DNA from: Niveispirillum cyanobacteriorum
Lineage (GTDB): Bacteria; Pseudomonadota; Alphaproteobacteria; Azospirillales; Azospirillaceae
Reading direction: 5' to 3'
Length of the DNA stretch: 64,000 nt
NCBI RefSeq assembly: GCF_002868735.1
Contig: NZ_CP025611.1
Coordinates: forward strand, 3,118,501 to 3,182,500
The position numbers were made by a program, and so were the translations under genes. Below the pieces are notes generated by a model, which was given only the letters and a program-made list of their open reading frames with translations, was not told where the DNA came from and searched no databases. This document shows, piece after piece, positions 35,203-44,141 of this stretch; positions within the stretch are counted from its first letter, which is position 1; the number at the start of each line of letters is the position of its first letter.

Positions 35203-36621
35203 TCAATCATCCCCTTCCAGATCATCATCGGGCAGGCCCTTAGTATTGGCCAGCTTGCATTTGCTGAAATCCACGCCGCGCAGGTCGGCATTGGTCAGGT
35301 TGGCATCGGTCAGGTCGGCGCCCTTGATGCTGACATTGCGGATCTGGGCCTGACGCAGGTCGGCCCCGGTCAGGTTGGCACCCGTCAGGTCGGCCCCGAC
35401 CAGAACCGCCTTGCCCAGGCGGGCGCGTTCCATATTGGTCTGCCAGTCATGGCCCTGGATATTGATGGGCGAGGCCAGCACGCCTGTCATGTCCGCCCCT
35501 ACCAGCATGGACCGGATCATCCGTGACCCGCGCATATTGGCGTTGCGCAGATTGGCCCCGCGCAGGTCGGCGGATGACAGGTCGGCCATCAGCAGGGCAG
35601 AGCGGGACAGGTTGGCATTGCGCAGCACCGCACCCCGGAAGATGCCTGCCGACAGGGTCATACGTGACAGGTCCATGCCGGTCAGGTCCTTGCCCGACAG
35701 GTCCAGTTGCTTGCCAGCCCCGCCATTGGTTTCGATCCATTTGGCGTGCGCCGTCAGCATGGTGGCCAGGTCTTCCTCCATCCCGGCCAATTGCTCGACG
35801 GTCTTGATATCCTCCACATTGGCCAAGGTCAGGTCGACCCCGTCCAGAATGGCCCCGATCAGGTTGGCGCCCTTCAGGTTGGCATGGCGCAGGATGGCGC
35901 CCGTCATGATAGCGCCTTCCAGATTGGCACCTTCCAGGTTCGCTTCTGTCAGGTCGCAACTGGTCAGATCACATCCCGTCAGGTTGCTGTCCGACAGGTT
36001 GGCCTTGACCAGGATCGACCCGCGCAGATCTGCATCGCGCAGGTCGGTCTGCATGACAAAGCTGTCTGACAGGCGCGCCTTGGACAGGGTGGCGCGCATG
36101 ATCACGGCCTTGGACAGGTCGGCCTCGGACGAGGATTGCACCGACACCAGCTCGCCGTTGCGGGCCAGCGCCAGGGTGCCGTTGCGGAAATCGGCCGACG
36201 TCAGGTTGCAACTGATCATCACCGCCCCGCGCAGGATGGCCCCGCGCATGTCGGCCGCCGTCAGGTCGGCATGCATCAGATCGGCTTCGGCCAGATCGGC
36301 GGCATAAAAATTGGTCATTCGCAGGTCGGCCCCGCGCATCAGGGTGTTGTGCAGCTTGGCACCCGTGAAATCGGCAGAGGCCAGCACGGAACCCGACAAA
36401 TCCAGGTTGGACAGTTCGCACAGCTTGAAATGCGCGCGGACGCCGGTGACGCGCTGTTCCACAAAGGCCTGATGCTGCTTCAGCATCACGTCCAGGTCGT
36501 TCTGCGCGATCTTATTCCGGTATACGCCCAGCCGTTCATCCAGCAGCGAAGGCGATTTCTGGATCGCTACGCGGCTGAGATTGGCGTTTGAGGAACCGCC
36601 GGTGCGGGTGAATTTGGACAT
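35203..36621 (-). CDS. Pentapeptide-repeat protein
   Basis: 472 residues. Two blocks of A(D/N)Lxx repeats (about residues 70-270 and 315-455) would each form a right-handed quadrilateral beta helix, for example ADLTGANLTGADLRQAQIRN. They are split by a helical insert of about 45 residues around VEQLAGMEEDLATMLTAHAK. The N-terminal 55 residues are helical (LGVYRNKIAQNDLDVMLKQH). The C-terminus is acidic. Some pentapeptide proteins mimic DNA and protect gyrase, but most have unknown roles; nothing here points to gyrase specifically. No signal peptide. The start at 36621 is followed by SKFTRTGGSS. Confidence 0.88.
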   Translation of the reverse strand: MSKFTRTGGSSNANLSRVAIQKSPSLLDERLGVYRNKIAQNDLDVMLKQHQAFVEQRVTGVRAHFKLCELSNLDLSGSVLASADFTGAKLHNTLMRGADLRMTNFYAADLAEADLMHADLTAADMRGAILRGAVMISCNLTSADFRNGTLALARNGELVSVQSSSEADLSKAVIMRATLSKARLSDSFVMQTDLRDADLRGSILVKANLSDSNLTGCDLTSCDLTEANLEGANLEGAIMTGAILRHANLKGANLIGAILDGVDLTLANVEDIKTVEQLAGMEEDLATMLTAHAKWIETNGGAGKQLDLSGKDLTGMDLSRMTLSAGIFRGAVLRNANLSRSALLMADLSSADLRGANLRNANMRGSRMIRSMLVGADMTGVLASPINIQGHDWQTNMERARLGKAVLVGADLTGANLTGADLRQAQIRNVSIKGADLTDANLTNADLRGVDFSKCKLANTKGLPDDDLEGDD

Positions 36622-36751
36622 CGCGGTCTTGTGGCCTGGAAACCCTACCGGAAACATCCCGGCTCTTGTAAACGCATTAAGACACGGGCTGCCTATAACG
36701 CAAAGGGGTAATGCGAAAGGTCAGGCGAGCGTCACGCGAAGATCACAGGGG

Positions 36752-37171
36752 TTAATCCATATCCACCTTGCCGCGCATCTTCTTGACGCCCGACCGTGTG
36801 GTTTTCGCGTCCAGGCGGCGGGTCTTCGACGCCAGCGTGGGGCGCGTGGGCCGGCGCGGCGCCTGACGTTCCGCCGCCTTGGCCAGGATTTCCACCAGCC
36901 GCGCCTTGGCGTCCTCGCGGTTGCGCTCCTGGCTGCGGTGGGCCTGTGCCACCAGCACCAGAACCCCGTCCGCCGTCAGCTTCCGCCCCGCCACCCCACG
37001 CACCCGCTGCTTCAGCCAGTCGGGCAGGGTGGGGGAGTTGGCGACGTCAAAACGCAGTTGTACCGCCGTTTCCACCTTGTTGACATTCTGCCCGCCCGGA
37101 CCGCCGGCGCGCAGGAAGCTCTCCTGAAGCTCCTCCTCGTCAATGGCGATATGGGGGGTGATGGGGATCAT
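36752..37171 (-). CDS. arfB: Alternative ribosome-rescue factor ArfB (YaeJ)
   Basis: 139-residue peptidyl-tRNA hydrolase that frees ribosomes stalled on non-stop mRNA. It has the RF-1-type domain with the catalytic GGQ in FLRAGGPGGQNVNKVETAVQ, and a basic C-terminal tail (RRPTRPTLASKTRRLDAKTT...KKMRGKVDMD) that enters the empty mRNA channel. Length is as expected for the factor. The start at 37171 gives MIPITPHIAIDEEEL, the usual opening; an upstream start at 37210 adds a poorly coding stretch. Confidence 0.95.
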   Translation of the reverse strand: MIPITPHIAIDEEELQESFLRAGGPGGQNVNKVETAVQLRFDVANSPTLPDWLKQRVRGVAGRKLTADGVLVLVAQAHRSQERNREDAKARLVEILAKAAERQAPRRPTRPTLASKTRRLDAKTTRSGVKKMRGKVDMD

Positions 37172-37244
37172 GGGGCCGGTTCCGCTGCTGCTGCCCGTCA
37201 ACAACAGCAATCAGGGTCGATCGTCAAGGGCCGGGCGATTTCAT

Positions 37245-37877
37245 TTAGGTGCGGAGTTCGATACGGTTACAATCAACCAGGAACGCATCGATCTTGTCGG
37301 TCTCCCGCGTGACAATCAGGTTCATCGGCATGCGGTCGGCGGCGATCAGAAGGCGTTCATCTTGCGTGCCGTTAAATAGCAAGCCGACCGCGACCTCGCA
37401 TGTGGCTGTAGCCGAAGGTGGAATCTGCCCCGGTTTTGTCGCCGATTGGACATAGGGATTGTCGCCGGTAGCCGGACATGCATCGGCAAGGTCCGCTATC
37501 CACTCCACACGGCGCAATACCTCGACTTGTCGGGTCACGAATGGCCAATTGTCGAGCACCAGAGGGGCGGTCGGTTCTGGCGGGCGCGCCGACATTTGTG
37601 ATCGGAAGGGCTCTGGTATTCCGGTCGGTAGAATGGGCGGTTTCCACTCCCGCCAGCGGGCTTGAAGCTGCTCGATGCTCGAAATGGCAAGGGAGAATAC
37701 CTCGAACTTGAAGCATAGATCGCGCGGACGGACAGTGATGAGCCAAGGGCGGCCTGCATTGTCGCCAAGCCAGACATGGTCGGCCAGTTCGACCTTCATT
37801 CCCGTCAGGCCGTTTGCGATGGCGCGCAAGGCCTCGCTTTCGGCCTGGAGTTCATATGCAGGATACTCGACGGGCAT
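37245..37877 (-). CDS. Unknown protein, second gene of an overlapping pair
   Basis: 210 residues, no signal peptide. It opens MPVEYPAYELQAESEALRAI and has no motif I recognise; the middle is Pro- and Trp-containing (WKPPILPTGIPEPF), and ATATCEVAVGLLFNGTQDER near the end looks like a beta hairpin. Its ATG overlaps the stop of the upstream unknown gene (TGATG), so the two are translated together. Base composition is lower in GC than the surrounding genes, a sign of acquired DNA. The pair could be a two-component accessory module, but no function can be claimed. Confidence 0.6.
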   Translation of the reverse strand: MPVEYPAYELQAESEALRAIANGLTGMKVELADHVWLGDNAGRPWLITVRPRDLCFKFEVFSLAISSIEQLQARWREWKPPILPTGIPEPFRSQMSARPPEPTAPLVLDNWPFVTRQVEVLRRVEWIADLADACPATGDNPYVQSATKPGQIPPSATATCEVAVGLLFNGTQDERLLIAADRMPMNLIVTRETDKIDAFLVDCNRIELRT

Positions 37878-38302
37878 CAGTCAGTTTCCAGGAGGTTGAA
37901 TGCTGGCACTGCACCCGACAGCACGTCCAAGCAAGTGCTGGCTGTAACGAAGCAGTAATGCCTTACGGCCCCTTCGCACTGTTTCCATCCCGCCGACTGC
38001 GCTACGGCGAAGCGGCTGCCCTCCACCTCATAGGCGAAGTTGTAGGGGACCAACCCCTCCGCCGTCCCATCTTCTTCCGTGCTGAGGGCTAATTCGTCCA
38101 GAAGCCGGACAATGCAGGGCCGATTGAAACTGACCCTAATGATCAGATCGTCCGCGCACGTTACTGAAAAATCAGCCTCCACACCGATCCGCGACCAGTC
38201 AAAGCGGACAAGATCACTGCCAATGACCCAATCAGGGCGAACGCAATTGTTACAGATGGCGTCGGTTATCACGGCAATGGAAATTGGGCGATAGAGCGGC
38301 AT
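37877..38302 (-). CDS. Unknown protein, first gene of an overlapping pair
   Basis: 141 residues beginning MPLYRPISIAVITDAICNNC, mostly beta-rich in appearance (VEADFSVTCADDLIIRVSFN, FAYEVEGSRFAVAQSAGW). Six Cys are present, unusual for a short cytoplasmic protein. No signal peptide and no recognised domain. It overlaps its downstream partner by one base-sharing stop/start. Lower GC than its neighbours. The compact size and pairing would suit a small accessory, immunity or structural pair, but this is only a thought. Confidence 0.6.
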   Translation of the reverse strand: MPLYRPISIAVITDAICNNCVRPDWVIGSDLVRFDWSRIGVEADFSVTCADDLIIRVSFNRPCIVRLLDELALSTEEDGTAEGLVPYNFAYEVEGSRFAVAQSAGWKQCEGAVRHYCFVTASTCLDVLSGAVPAFNLLETD

Positions 38303-38354
38303 GCAGACCCCGTGTTGGGACGTCTTTCAGAGTGTGGCTGAGACCAACCAATCG

Positions 38355-38795
38355 TCAAGGCCCCGGCGGCTTGCGGCCGGGCACGGGGGAGGATTGCACC
38401 GGTGTCGGTGTCCCCTTCTTGCGCCCATGGCTGATGCGGGGTTCGGGTGGGTCGATGCGCGGCGCGTCAGGACCGGCGGCGCTGCCCTGGACTGGCGGCG
38501 GCAGCATCAGGTCCTGCAGGGCGCGCTGAGCCCGCTCGGCATCCAAGCGCAGACTATCGGCGTCGCGTTGGCGCATCGGGTCGGGATCGGGCCGCAGGGA
38601 CAGGTCGGCCCCGCCGCGCAGGATATCCGCCTGGGCCCGCCCGCGTTCGGCGTCCAGCGGGCTGGGGCTGGCGGGCAGTCCCGGCAGTCCCGGCGGTGGC
38701 GACAGAAGCGGGTTCTCCTGCGCTCCCACCGGGGGGCACAGTAGGTACAGGGCAGCCAGTGCGGGCAGGATCATCGCCTTTGTCATGTGAGGCAT
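38355..38795 (-). CDS. Secreted proline-rich protein, unknown function
   Basis: 146 residues with a signal peptide ending VGAQ (start either 38795, MPHMTKAMILPAL, or 38786, MTKAMILPAL). The mature part is Pro-rich and low complexity (NPLLSPPPGLPGLPASPSPL) with a charged middle (RDADSLRLDAERAQRALQDL) that could be helical. It ends GRKPPGP. It is probably periplasmic and intrinsically disordered. Not recognised. It is the last gene before the ornithine decarboxylase leader, transcribed away from it. Confidence 0.55.
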   Translation of the reverse strand: MPHMTKAMILPALAALYLLCPPVGAQENPLLSPPPGLPGLPASPSPLDAERGRAQADILRGGADLSLRPDPDPMRQRDADSLRLDAERAQRALQDLMLPPPVQGSAAGPDAPRIDPPEPRISHGRKKGTPTPVQSSPVPGRKPPGP

Positions 38796-39291
38796 ATGGG
38801 CACCATCGCCCCGCCCGCACAGGGGTGAAATCAGCCATGCGAAACGCAGCGCAACAACCCCTTGCGCGCCCGCCCGTTCGCATGGATAAGCTGACGCTAC
38901 GACGCACCCGCACGTGCCCCTGGCCCTTGTGGCGACACCGCCGGAAATCGGCGATGCCCCTGGTGTTTATGCAACGACGTCAGGCGTCCTTTTTGGCAGC
39001 ACCGGTCAACCGTGGGCCGGTACCCCGAGAGGGATAGTCACATGAACGCCGTTTCCCGCCGCGAAGGCATGGTCCGGTAAGGACCCCGCTGGTTCGCTTC
39101 GTCCGTTGACGCTTTGCGGTCTTGTTCGACCCGGCAATCACGACGCGGCACCAGACCCCGATCTTCCCCGCACCATCCGGCTGGCCGGTTCGTACCGCCG
39201 CCGCGATCATTTCATATTCCCGCCCTGTTCTGCGCCCATTGATCGGCGAGGCTGGGTGGCATGGGGGATTGTCCCCCGGAGGCTTCACGCC
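38796..39291 (+). ncRNA. Structured leader upstream of ornithine decarboxylase, speF-type candidate
   Basis: A 496-base region without a gene, dense in hairpins between about 38930 and 39110: tight CCCGAGAGGG, GCACCGG with CCGGTAC, GTCCTT with a distal AAGGAC, and GACGTCA with distal TGACGC. Alphaproteobacterial ornithine decarboxylase genes are known to carry a long structured leader, the speF motif, and position plus structure fit it. I cannot run the covariance model, so the family assignment is tentative. A small translated uORF is possible (ATG at 39042) but not established. Confidence 0.5.
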
Positions 39292-40545
39292 ATGGCCCAG
39301 GTCCGTTTCCGCACCGCCGTCGCCCCCCTGCGCCGCGCCACCGCGCGCAGCACCACGCCCCGCCTGCCCAGCGTCGATCAGATGGTGGCAAGGCTGGAGC
39401 CGGCGGAACCGATGCATTGCATCCGCCCCGCCACCCTGCGCACCACGGCTGGCCGGTTTCTGGACCTGTTCGGCGCGGCGACGGATGGCCGGGGCGATGT
39501 GCTGTACGCCGTGAAGTGCAATCCTGATCCGGCTTTCCTGCGCGCGCTGTATAATGGCGGCATCCGGCATTTCGACTGCGCCTCGCCGGCGGAAATCCGC
39601 GTGGTGCGGCAGATGTTTGCCGATGCGCAGATCCATTACATGCACCCGGTGAAGAACCGCGCCGCCATTGCCAAGGCGTATAATGACTACGCCGTGCGCG
39701 ACTTCTCGCTCGACAGCATGGAAGAACTGGAGAAGATCGCCGCCGTCACGGGCAATGCAACCGACCTGGGCCTGTTCATCCGTCTTGCCATGCCCAAGGG
39801 CAAGGCCGCCTATGATCTGTCGGGCAAGTTCGGGGCACAGTTTGATGAGGCCGTCACCCTGCTGCGCCGCGCCCGGACCGTGGGTGCGCGGGTCGGCCTG
39901 TGCTTCCATGTCGGCAGCCAGATGCTGGAGCCAGCCGCCTATGGCCGCGCCCTGGAGTTGGCGGGCCGGGTGATCGATGCCGCCGGTGTGACCATTGACG
40001 TTCTGGATGTCGGCGGCGGCTTCCCTGTCGCCTATCCCGACATGGACCCGCCCGACCTGACGCTGTACATGGACGAAATCGCCAATGGCATCGCCGCCCT
40101 GAACCTGCCGTCCAGCACCCGCATCTGGTGCGAGCCGGGCCGCGCCCTGGTGGCCGCCGGCGGGTCCGTCGTGGTGCAGGTGGAGCGTCGCCGGGGCAGT
40201 GACGAGCTGTTCATCAATGACGGCGTCTATGGCAGCCTGTCGGATGCGGGCGTGCCCGGCTTCCTGTTCCCTTGCCGCCTGATCCGCCGCACCGATGCAC
40301 CGCTCGCCCCGTTCAGCTTCTGGGGTCCCACCTGCGACAGTGCCGACCGCATGAAGGGCCCCTTCCTGCTGCCCGCGGACGTGCGGGAAGGCGACTGGAT
40401 CGAGATCGGGCAGTTGGGTGCCTATGGCGCCACCCTGCGGACTGAGTTCAACGGGTTCGATCAGGCGCATCTGGTCGAAGTGTGCGATGGCCCGCTGCTG
40501 GAGACCGCCGGCCATGCCGCCACCCTATCGGTCTGCGCGGCCTGA
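39292..40545 (+). CDS. PLP-dependent ornithine decarboxylase (fold III)
   Basis: 417-residue group IV decarboxylase of the Orn/DAP/Arg family, forming putrescine from ornithine (some relatives also accept lysine). The PLP Lys75 is in LYAVKCNPDP; HVGSQ, the phosphate-binding GGGFP, CEPGRAL and the substrate Cys in GPTCDSADRM are all present, the latter marking ornithine/lysine decarboxylase rather than DAP decarboxylase. The start at 39292 has CGGAGG 9 bases upstream; a longer frame to 39106 is poorly coding. It precedes the homospermidine synthase gene, which uses putrescine. Confidence 0.92.
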   Translation: MAQVRFRTAVAPLRRATARSTTPRLPSVDQMVARLEPAEPMHCIRPATLRTTAGRFLDLFGAATDGRGDVLYAVKCNPDPAFLRALYNGGIRHFDCASPAEIRVVRQMFADAQIHYMHPVKNRAAIAKAYNDYAVRDFSLDSMEELEKIAAVTGNATDLGLFIRLAMPKGKAAYDLSGKFGAQFDEAVTLLRRARTVGARVGLCFHVGSQMLEPAAYGRALELAGRVIDAAGVTIDVLDVGGGFPVAYPDMDPPDLTLYMDEIANGIAALNLPSSTRIWCEPGRALVAAGGSVVVQVERRRGSDELFINDGVYGSLSDAGVPGFLFPCRLIRRTDAPLAPFSFWGPTCDSADRMKGPFLLPADVREGDWIEIGQLGAYGATLRTEFNGFDQAHLVEVCDGPLLETAGHAATLSVCAA

Positions 40546-40966
40546 AGCGGTGCGGTTCGCGTCACAGGGAGTATAATTGGCAATGATGTGGAGAATAATG
40601 GCATCGCCTGCGCAACGATCGTGCCGCCCACAGGCCTATCCCCAAGTTTATCAGGGTTAAAGTTCAGATCGGGAAACAGCAAAAAAAGCTGTTCGCCGTT
40701 CCTTTCGCCGATGATCGCCGGGGTGTTACACGATTATTTCACATGCGCGTCGTTGCACCCGGCATCAGGCCGATGATAGTTTGACACGCATCATCTTCAC
40801 TAATCGCAACGCTTGATATAGCATTGTGACAATTCCAACCGGGCGCGGTCCCATCCATCTGGGCGGGGCCGTGCCTTTCTGTTGTCCTGCATCACGTCTG
40901 AAGCACGTCAACCCCACAGCCATGAGGCTCCCATAGGCGGGTAATAGCCCCGGAGAACCCACGAAA
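40546..40966. other. 421-base leader region before homospermidine synthase
   Basis: No gene recognised. A hairpin with AACAGC / GCTGTT arms and an all-A loop of seven bases lies at 40675-40693. TTGACA at 40781-40786 could be a -35 element, but no good -10 is found at 16-18 bases. The length suggests that homospermidine synthase has its own promoter or leader rather than simple read-through from the decarboxylase gene. Confidence 0.4.
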
Positions 40967-42394
40967 ATGACCCAATATCAGAAGCATTGTGCCCTTCCCG
41001 GGCGTCTTGTGATGGTAGGATTCGGCAGCATCGGTCAAGGTGTGCTGCCTCTGATTCTGCGGCATATCGAAATTGACCGACAGAACATCACCATCATCAC
41101 GGCGGACGAGCGCGGCCACGGTGAGGCTGACTATTTCGGCATCAAGTTCGTCAAGGAACCGCTGACCCGGCAGAATTACCGGGCCATGCTGGAACCCCTG
41201 CTCTCCAAGGGTGATTTCCTGCTCAACCTGTCGGTGGATGTCTCCTCCACGGCCCTGGTGGAGCTGTGCGCCGAACGCGGCGCGCTCTATCTCGACACCT
41301 GTATCGAGCCCTGGCCCGGCGGTTACACCGACCCCAGCCTGTCGCCCTCCATGCGCTCCAACTATGCGCTGCGCGAACAGGCGCTGGCGCTGCGCGGCAA
41401 GCTGGGGACGAAGGCCCCCACCGCCGTGCTGACCCATGGCGCCAATCCGGGCCTTGTCTCCCACTTTGTGAAGCAGGCGCTGCTGAACATTGCCGAGGAT
41501 ACGGGCCGTGATGTCACCGACGTGCCCGCCGACCGCGCCGCCTGGGCCGCCCTGGCCCATGATCTGGGTGTGAAGGTCATCCATATCGCCGAGCGCGACA
41601 CCCAGGTCTCCTCCATTCCGAAAAAGCGGGGGGAGTTCGTCAATACCTGGTCCATCGACGGTTTCATCTCGGAGGGGTGTCAGCCGGCGGAACTGGGCTG
41701 GGGCACGCATGAGGCGACGTTCCCGCCCGACGGCATCCGTCATGATTTCGGCTGTCAGGCCGGCATCATCCTGAACCGCCCCGGCGTGACGCAGCGCGTG
41801 CGCACCTGGACCCCGATGGAAGGCCCCTTCCACGGCTTCCTGATCACGCATAGCGAGGCGCTGTCGATCCCCGATTACCTGACGGTGCGCGACGCGGACG
41901 GCAAGGCGCTTTACCGCCCCACCTGCCACTATGCCTATCATCCCTGCGACGATGCCGTGAAATCCATCCACGAATTCGCCGGCAAGAATTTCGTGCAGCA
42001 GGAAACCCAACGCCTGTTGATGAAGGAAATCATCGACGGCGTGGACGAGTTAGGCGTGCTGCTGGCCGGCCATGAAAAGGGCGCCTACTGGTTCGGCTCC
42101 CAGCTCACCTGCTCCGAGGCCCGCCAGTTGGTGGAATTCAACAGCGCCACCAGCCTGCAGGTCACGGTCGCCGCCTTGTCCGGCATGATCTGGGCCATCG
42201 AAAACCCCGACCGCGGCATCGTCGAAGCCGACGACATGGATTTCCAGCGCTGCCTGGATATCTGCATGCCCTATCTGGGCCCGGTGGTCGGCGCCTACAC
42301 GGACTGGACGCCGCTCGACGGGCGCAACAAGCTGTTCGTGGAAGACGTGGACACGTCCGATCCGTGGCAATTCAAGAATATTCGGGTGGTGTGA
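40967..42394 (+). CDS. hss: Homospermidine synthase
   Basis: 475 residues. Forms sym-homospermidine from two putrescines, NAD-dependent. The Rossmann motif VMVGFGSIGQGVLPLIL (about 15-31) is followed by family blocks ADERGHGEADYFGIKFVKEP, YLDTCIEPWPGGYTD, VLTHGANPGLVSHFVKQAL and CHYAYHPCDDAV. It belongs to the saccharopine-dehydrogenase-like bacterial HSS type common in alphaproteobacteria. The partner decarboxylase upstream supplies putrescine, so the two form a homospermidine pathway. It is convergent with the AT-rich island. Confidence 0.96.
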   Translation: MTQYQKHCALPGRLVMVGFGSIGQGVLPLILRHIEIDRQNITIITADERGHGEADYFGIKFVKEPLTRQNYRAMLEPLLSKGDFLLNLSVDVSSTALVELCAERGALYLDTCIEPWPGGYTDPSLSPSMRSNYALREQALALRGKLGTKAPTAVLTHGANPGLVSHFVKQALLNIAEDTGRDVTDVPADRAAWAALAHDLGVKVIHIAERDTQVSSIPKKRGEFVNTWSIDGFISEGCQPAELGWGTHEATFPPDGIRHDFGCQAGIILNRPGVTQRVRTWTPMEGPFHGFLITHSEALSIPDYLTVRDADGKALYRPTCHYAYHPCDDAVKSIHEFAGKNFVQQETQRLLMKEIIDGVDELGVLLAGHEKGAYWFGSQLTCSEARQLVEFNSATSLQVTVAALSGMIWAIENPDRGIVEADDMDFQRCLDICMPYLGPVVGAYTDWTPLDGRNKLFVEDVDTSDPWQFKNIRVV

Positions 42395-42398
42395 GTGA

Positions 42399-42440
42399 GT
42401 GGGGCAGGGGCCTAGACTATGATACTCTCGGCCCCCACCC
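42399..42440. terminator. Possible hairpin between hss and the island operon
   Basis: AGGGGCC (42407-42412) pairs with GGCCCCC (42430-42436) with extension into GGGG/ACCC. No clear T-run follows. It lies between convergent stop codons, so it may end both transcripts. Confidence 0.3.
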
Positions 42441-42445
42441 GTTGG

Positions 42446-42862
42446 TTACGCAACCACCTTGCGTATTGCATCGACGATACTTTGTGTGTTCCATTTCACA
42501 ATCTCTGATGCTGACTGCTGCACAGCAATAGGAACACGATCAGACCCCCAGGGCAGAACTCCAACTATGGGTTTGCCATATCTCGCGGCTATGTTGATCT
42601 CAGTTTGCATCCAGTCGCTGTGAGCTGCGTACATACCAGATAGCATAACAACTACATTTGATATTCTGATCTGCTCATCAAGAGCACGCAAAAGTTGCTG
42701 ATTTGTTAACCCCTTATCGAAGGCGTCAGTCCTAGGTACAGAGCAGTTTCTCCAACTGAATAGGTTAGCATTATTTAATAGATTTTCTAGTCTCTCGTAA
42801 TCATCATGGTATCTCCACGCATGGCTGATAAAAACCACGTAAGTCTTCAAGTAAGGCATCAT
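42446..42862 (-). CDS. TIR-like (MTH538/ThsB-type) protein
   Basis: 138 residues, a complete single-domain TIR-like protein. The first strand YVVFISHAWRYHDDYERLEN is the MTH538/ThsB signature. Then come LLRALDEQIRISNVVVMLSG and SDWMQTEINIAARYGKPIVG, where Trp84 and Glu88 match the conserved W..E of ThsB-type TIRs, Glu being the usual catalytic residue for NAD cleavage. In Thoeris, such proteins make an NAD-derived signal on infection. The ATG at 42862 (or 42859) overlaps the stop of the upstream gene, preceded by AGGAGG. Strongly AT-rich relative to the chromosome. Confidence 0.85.
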   Translation of the reverse strand: MMPYLKTYVVFISHAWRYHDDYERLENLLNNANLFSWRNCSVPRTDAFDKGLTNQQLLRALDEQIRISNVVVMLSGMYAAHSDWMQTEINIAARYGKPIVGVLPWGSDRVPIAVQQSASEIVKWNTQSIVDAIRKVVA

Positions 42863-44085
42863 TTTCCTCCTACGATATGTCCTATGAAAGAGTTCGCTTC
42901 CAAGAAACTTTCATACTCCCACTCACTCATTTTACTTTTCAGATCTTCAAAATTTTTAAATTTTTCATAATCAGCGTTCGTTGCCCTTAAGCAATTTAGC
43001 TTTGTTGCCATAATCCATTTAGCATCTGATCTTTCACTAAAATCAGACTCTTCCAGAGCGCTTACTATCAAAAGAACTTCTTCAAATATTTTTTGAGCAC
43101 TCATCATGTAGTATCTTTTTTCAACCTTATCCTTTTGGATTTTTGACTTCAAAAGTAGGCAAGTTGCGTAATTTTCTCCGTTATAATAATCTCTACGAAC
43201 TTCATATCCTCTACGATAATAGAAAATTGACTGATTTAAGAATGACTCGTCGTCTGTCGCACTATACAGTCTTTTATTAATAGATCCCGCAATACCCAGA
43301 GTCTCAGGGTCTATACAATTGTCGGGCTCAAGTTTATTAATTATCTCCCTAGCTGAGACCAATGACGAAATAATAGATGGCTGCTTTGACTTATAGGTTG
43401 CAAGCGCTAATTGCTGAACGATGTAAGGATCGTTTGGCCTCCTTGCATGCAAAAGAGACAATGGCTTCAATGCACTAGAGAAGTCTGATTGCCGCATAAA
43501 GGAATTGGCATCCCCGAGGCTGGACTGATAAATCTCCTCAGTTTTCTCCATTCTTTCAATAACTCTCTCCATTTGTTCACTCGATAATATCGGCTGGGTC
43601 AAATTTGGAATATACGTATAAACCGGGCTGTCGTTCTTGGGATTGGACATAACTTCTTCGATTAGATTCTTTAGATCTACCTGGGCGCGAATTGCCTCAG
43701 AATACCCAATATCATCACCCATATGCTTATATTGAAATATATTATTATGACTTAAATCAAAGTATATATTTCCATCCAACTCCTTCATTATTATAGTTGA
43801 GTATGGGCGCATCGTATGCCTCACCCCAAGCTCATAAAGTGCATTTGGATTCCCAGTGGATATATCAGCTATCACCAAGTCTGCCTTTAGGAGAAGGCTG
43901 TACATTTCATTGTCAATTAAACCAGAATGCATGACCTCATCAGCTCTTACGCAGCGCATTCCAGCTCGCTCGACGGCTGGTTTAATGATACATTCATAAG
44001 TTTTATTTAAATCTAACAGGCGACCGCTTGCGGGGTCCAGCTTTTTCCCAAATCCCATTATGACGAAACACACCTTCTCGTCCAC
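42859..44085 (-). CDS. Nucleoside 2-deoxyribosyltransferase-like protein with TPR-like C-terminus
   Basis: 408 residues from a GTG at 44085 (GGGGGA just upstream; the ATG at 44133 has no ribosome site and adds 16 residues). Residues 1-130 resemble the NDT/SLOG-like Rossmann family: CFVIMGFGKK, IIKPAVERAGMRCVRADE, LVIADISTGNPNALYELGVR. Glu85 in YELG sits where the NDT nucleophile lies. The rest is helical, with TPR-like FMRQSDFSSALKPLSLLHAR and many paired helices (the region often called DUF4071 or TRAFs-binding). It is translationally coupled to the TIR gene. AT-rich codon use marks it as acquired. I infer an anti-phage partner role. Confidence 0.75.
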   Translation of the reverse strand: MDEKVCFVIMGFGKKLDPASGRLLDLNKTYECIIKPAVERAGMRCVRADEVMHSGLIDNEMYSLLLKADLVIADISTGNPNALYELGVRHTMRPYSTIIMKELDGNIYFDLSHNNIFQYKHMGDDIGYSEAIRAQVDLKNLIEEVMSNPKNDSPVYTYIPNLTQPILSSEQMERVIERMEKTEEIYQSSLGDANSFMRQSDFSSALKPLSLLHARRPNDPYIVQQLALATYKSKQPSIISSLVSAREIINKLEPDNCIDPETLGIAGSINKRLYSATDDESFLNQSIFYYRRGYEVRRDYYNGENYATCLLLKSKIQKDKVEKRYYMMSAQKIFEEVLLIVSALEESDFSERSDAKWIMATKLNCLRATNADYEKFKNFEDLKSKMSEWEYESFLEANSFIGHIVGGK

Positions 44086-44141
44086 AGCTTTCCCCCGCTT
44101 ACTAGCTGCCTGAAGATGCCTCACTGGAGGCATTAGCCTAT

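Noticed and set aside
40781-40806. TTGACA with TAATCG as a promoter for hss
   Set aside because: The spacer is only 14 bases and no better -10 lies at 16-18 bases.
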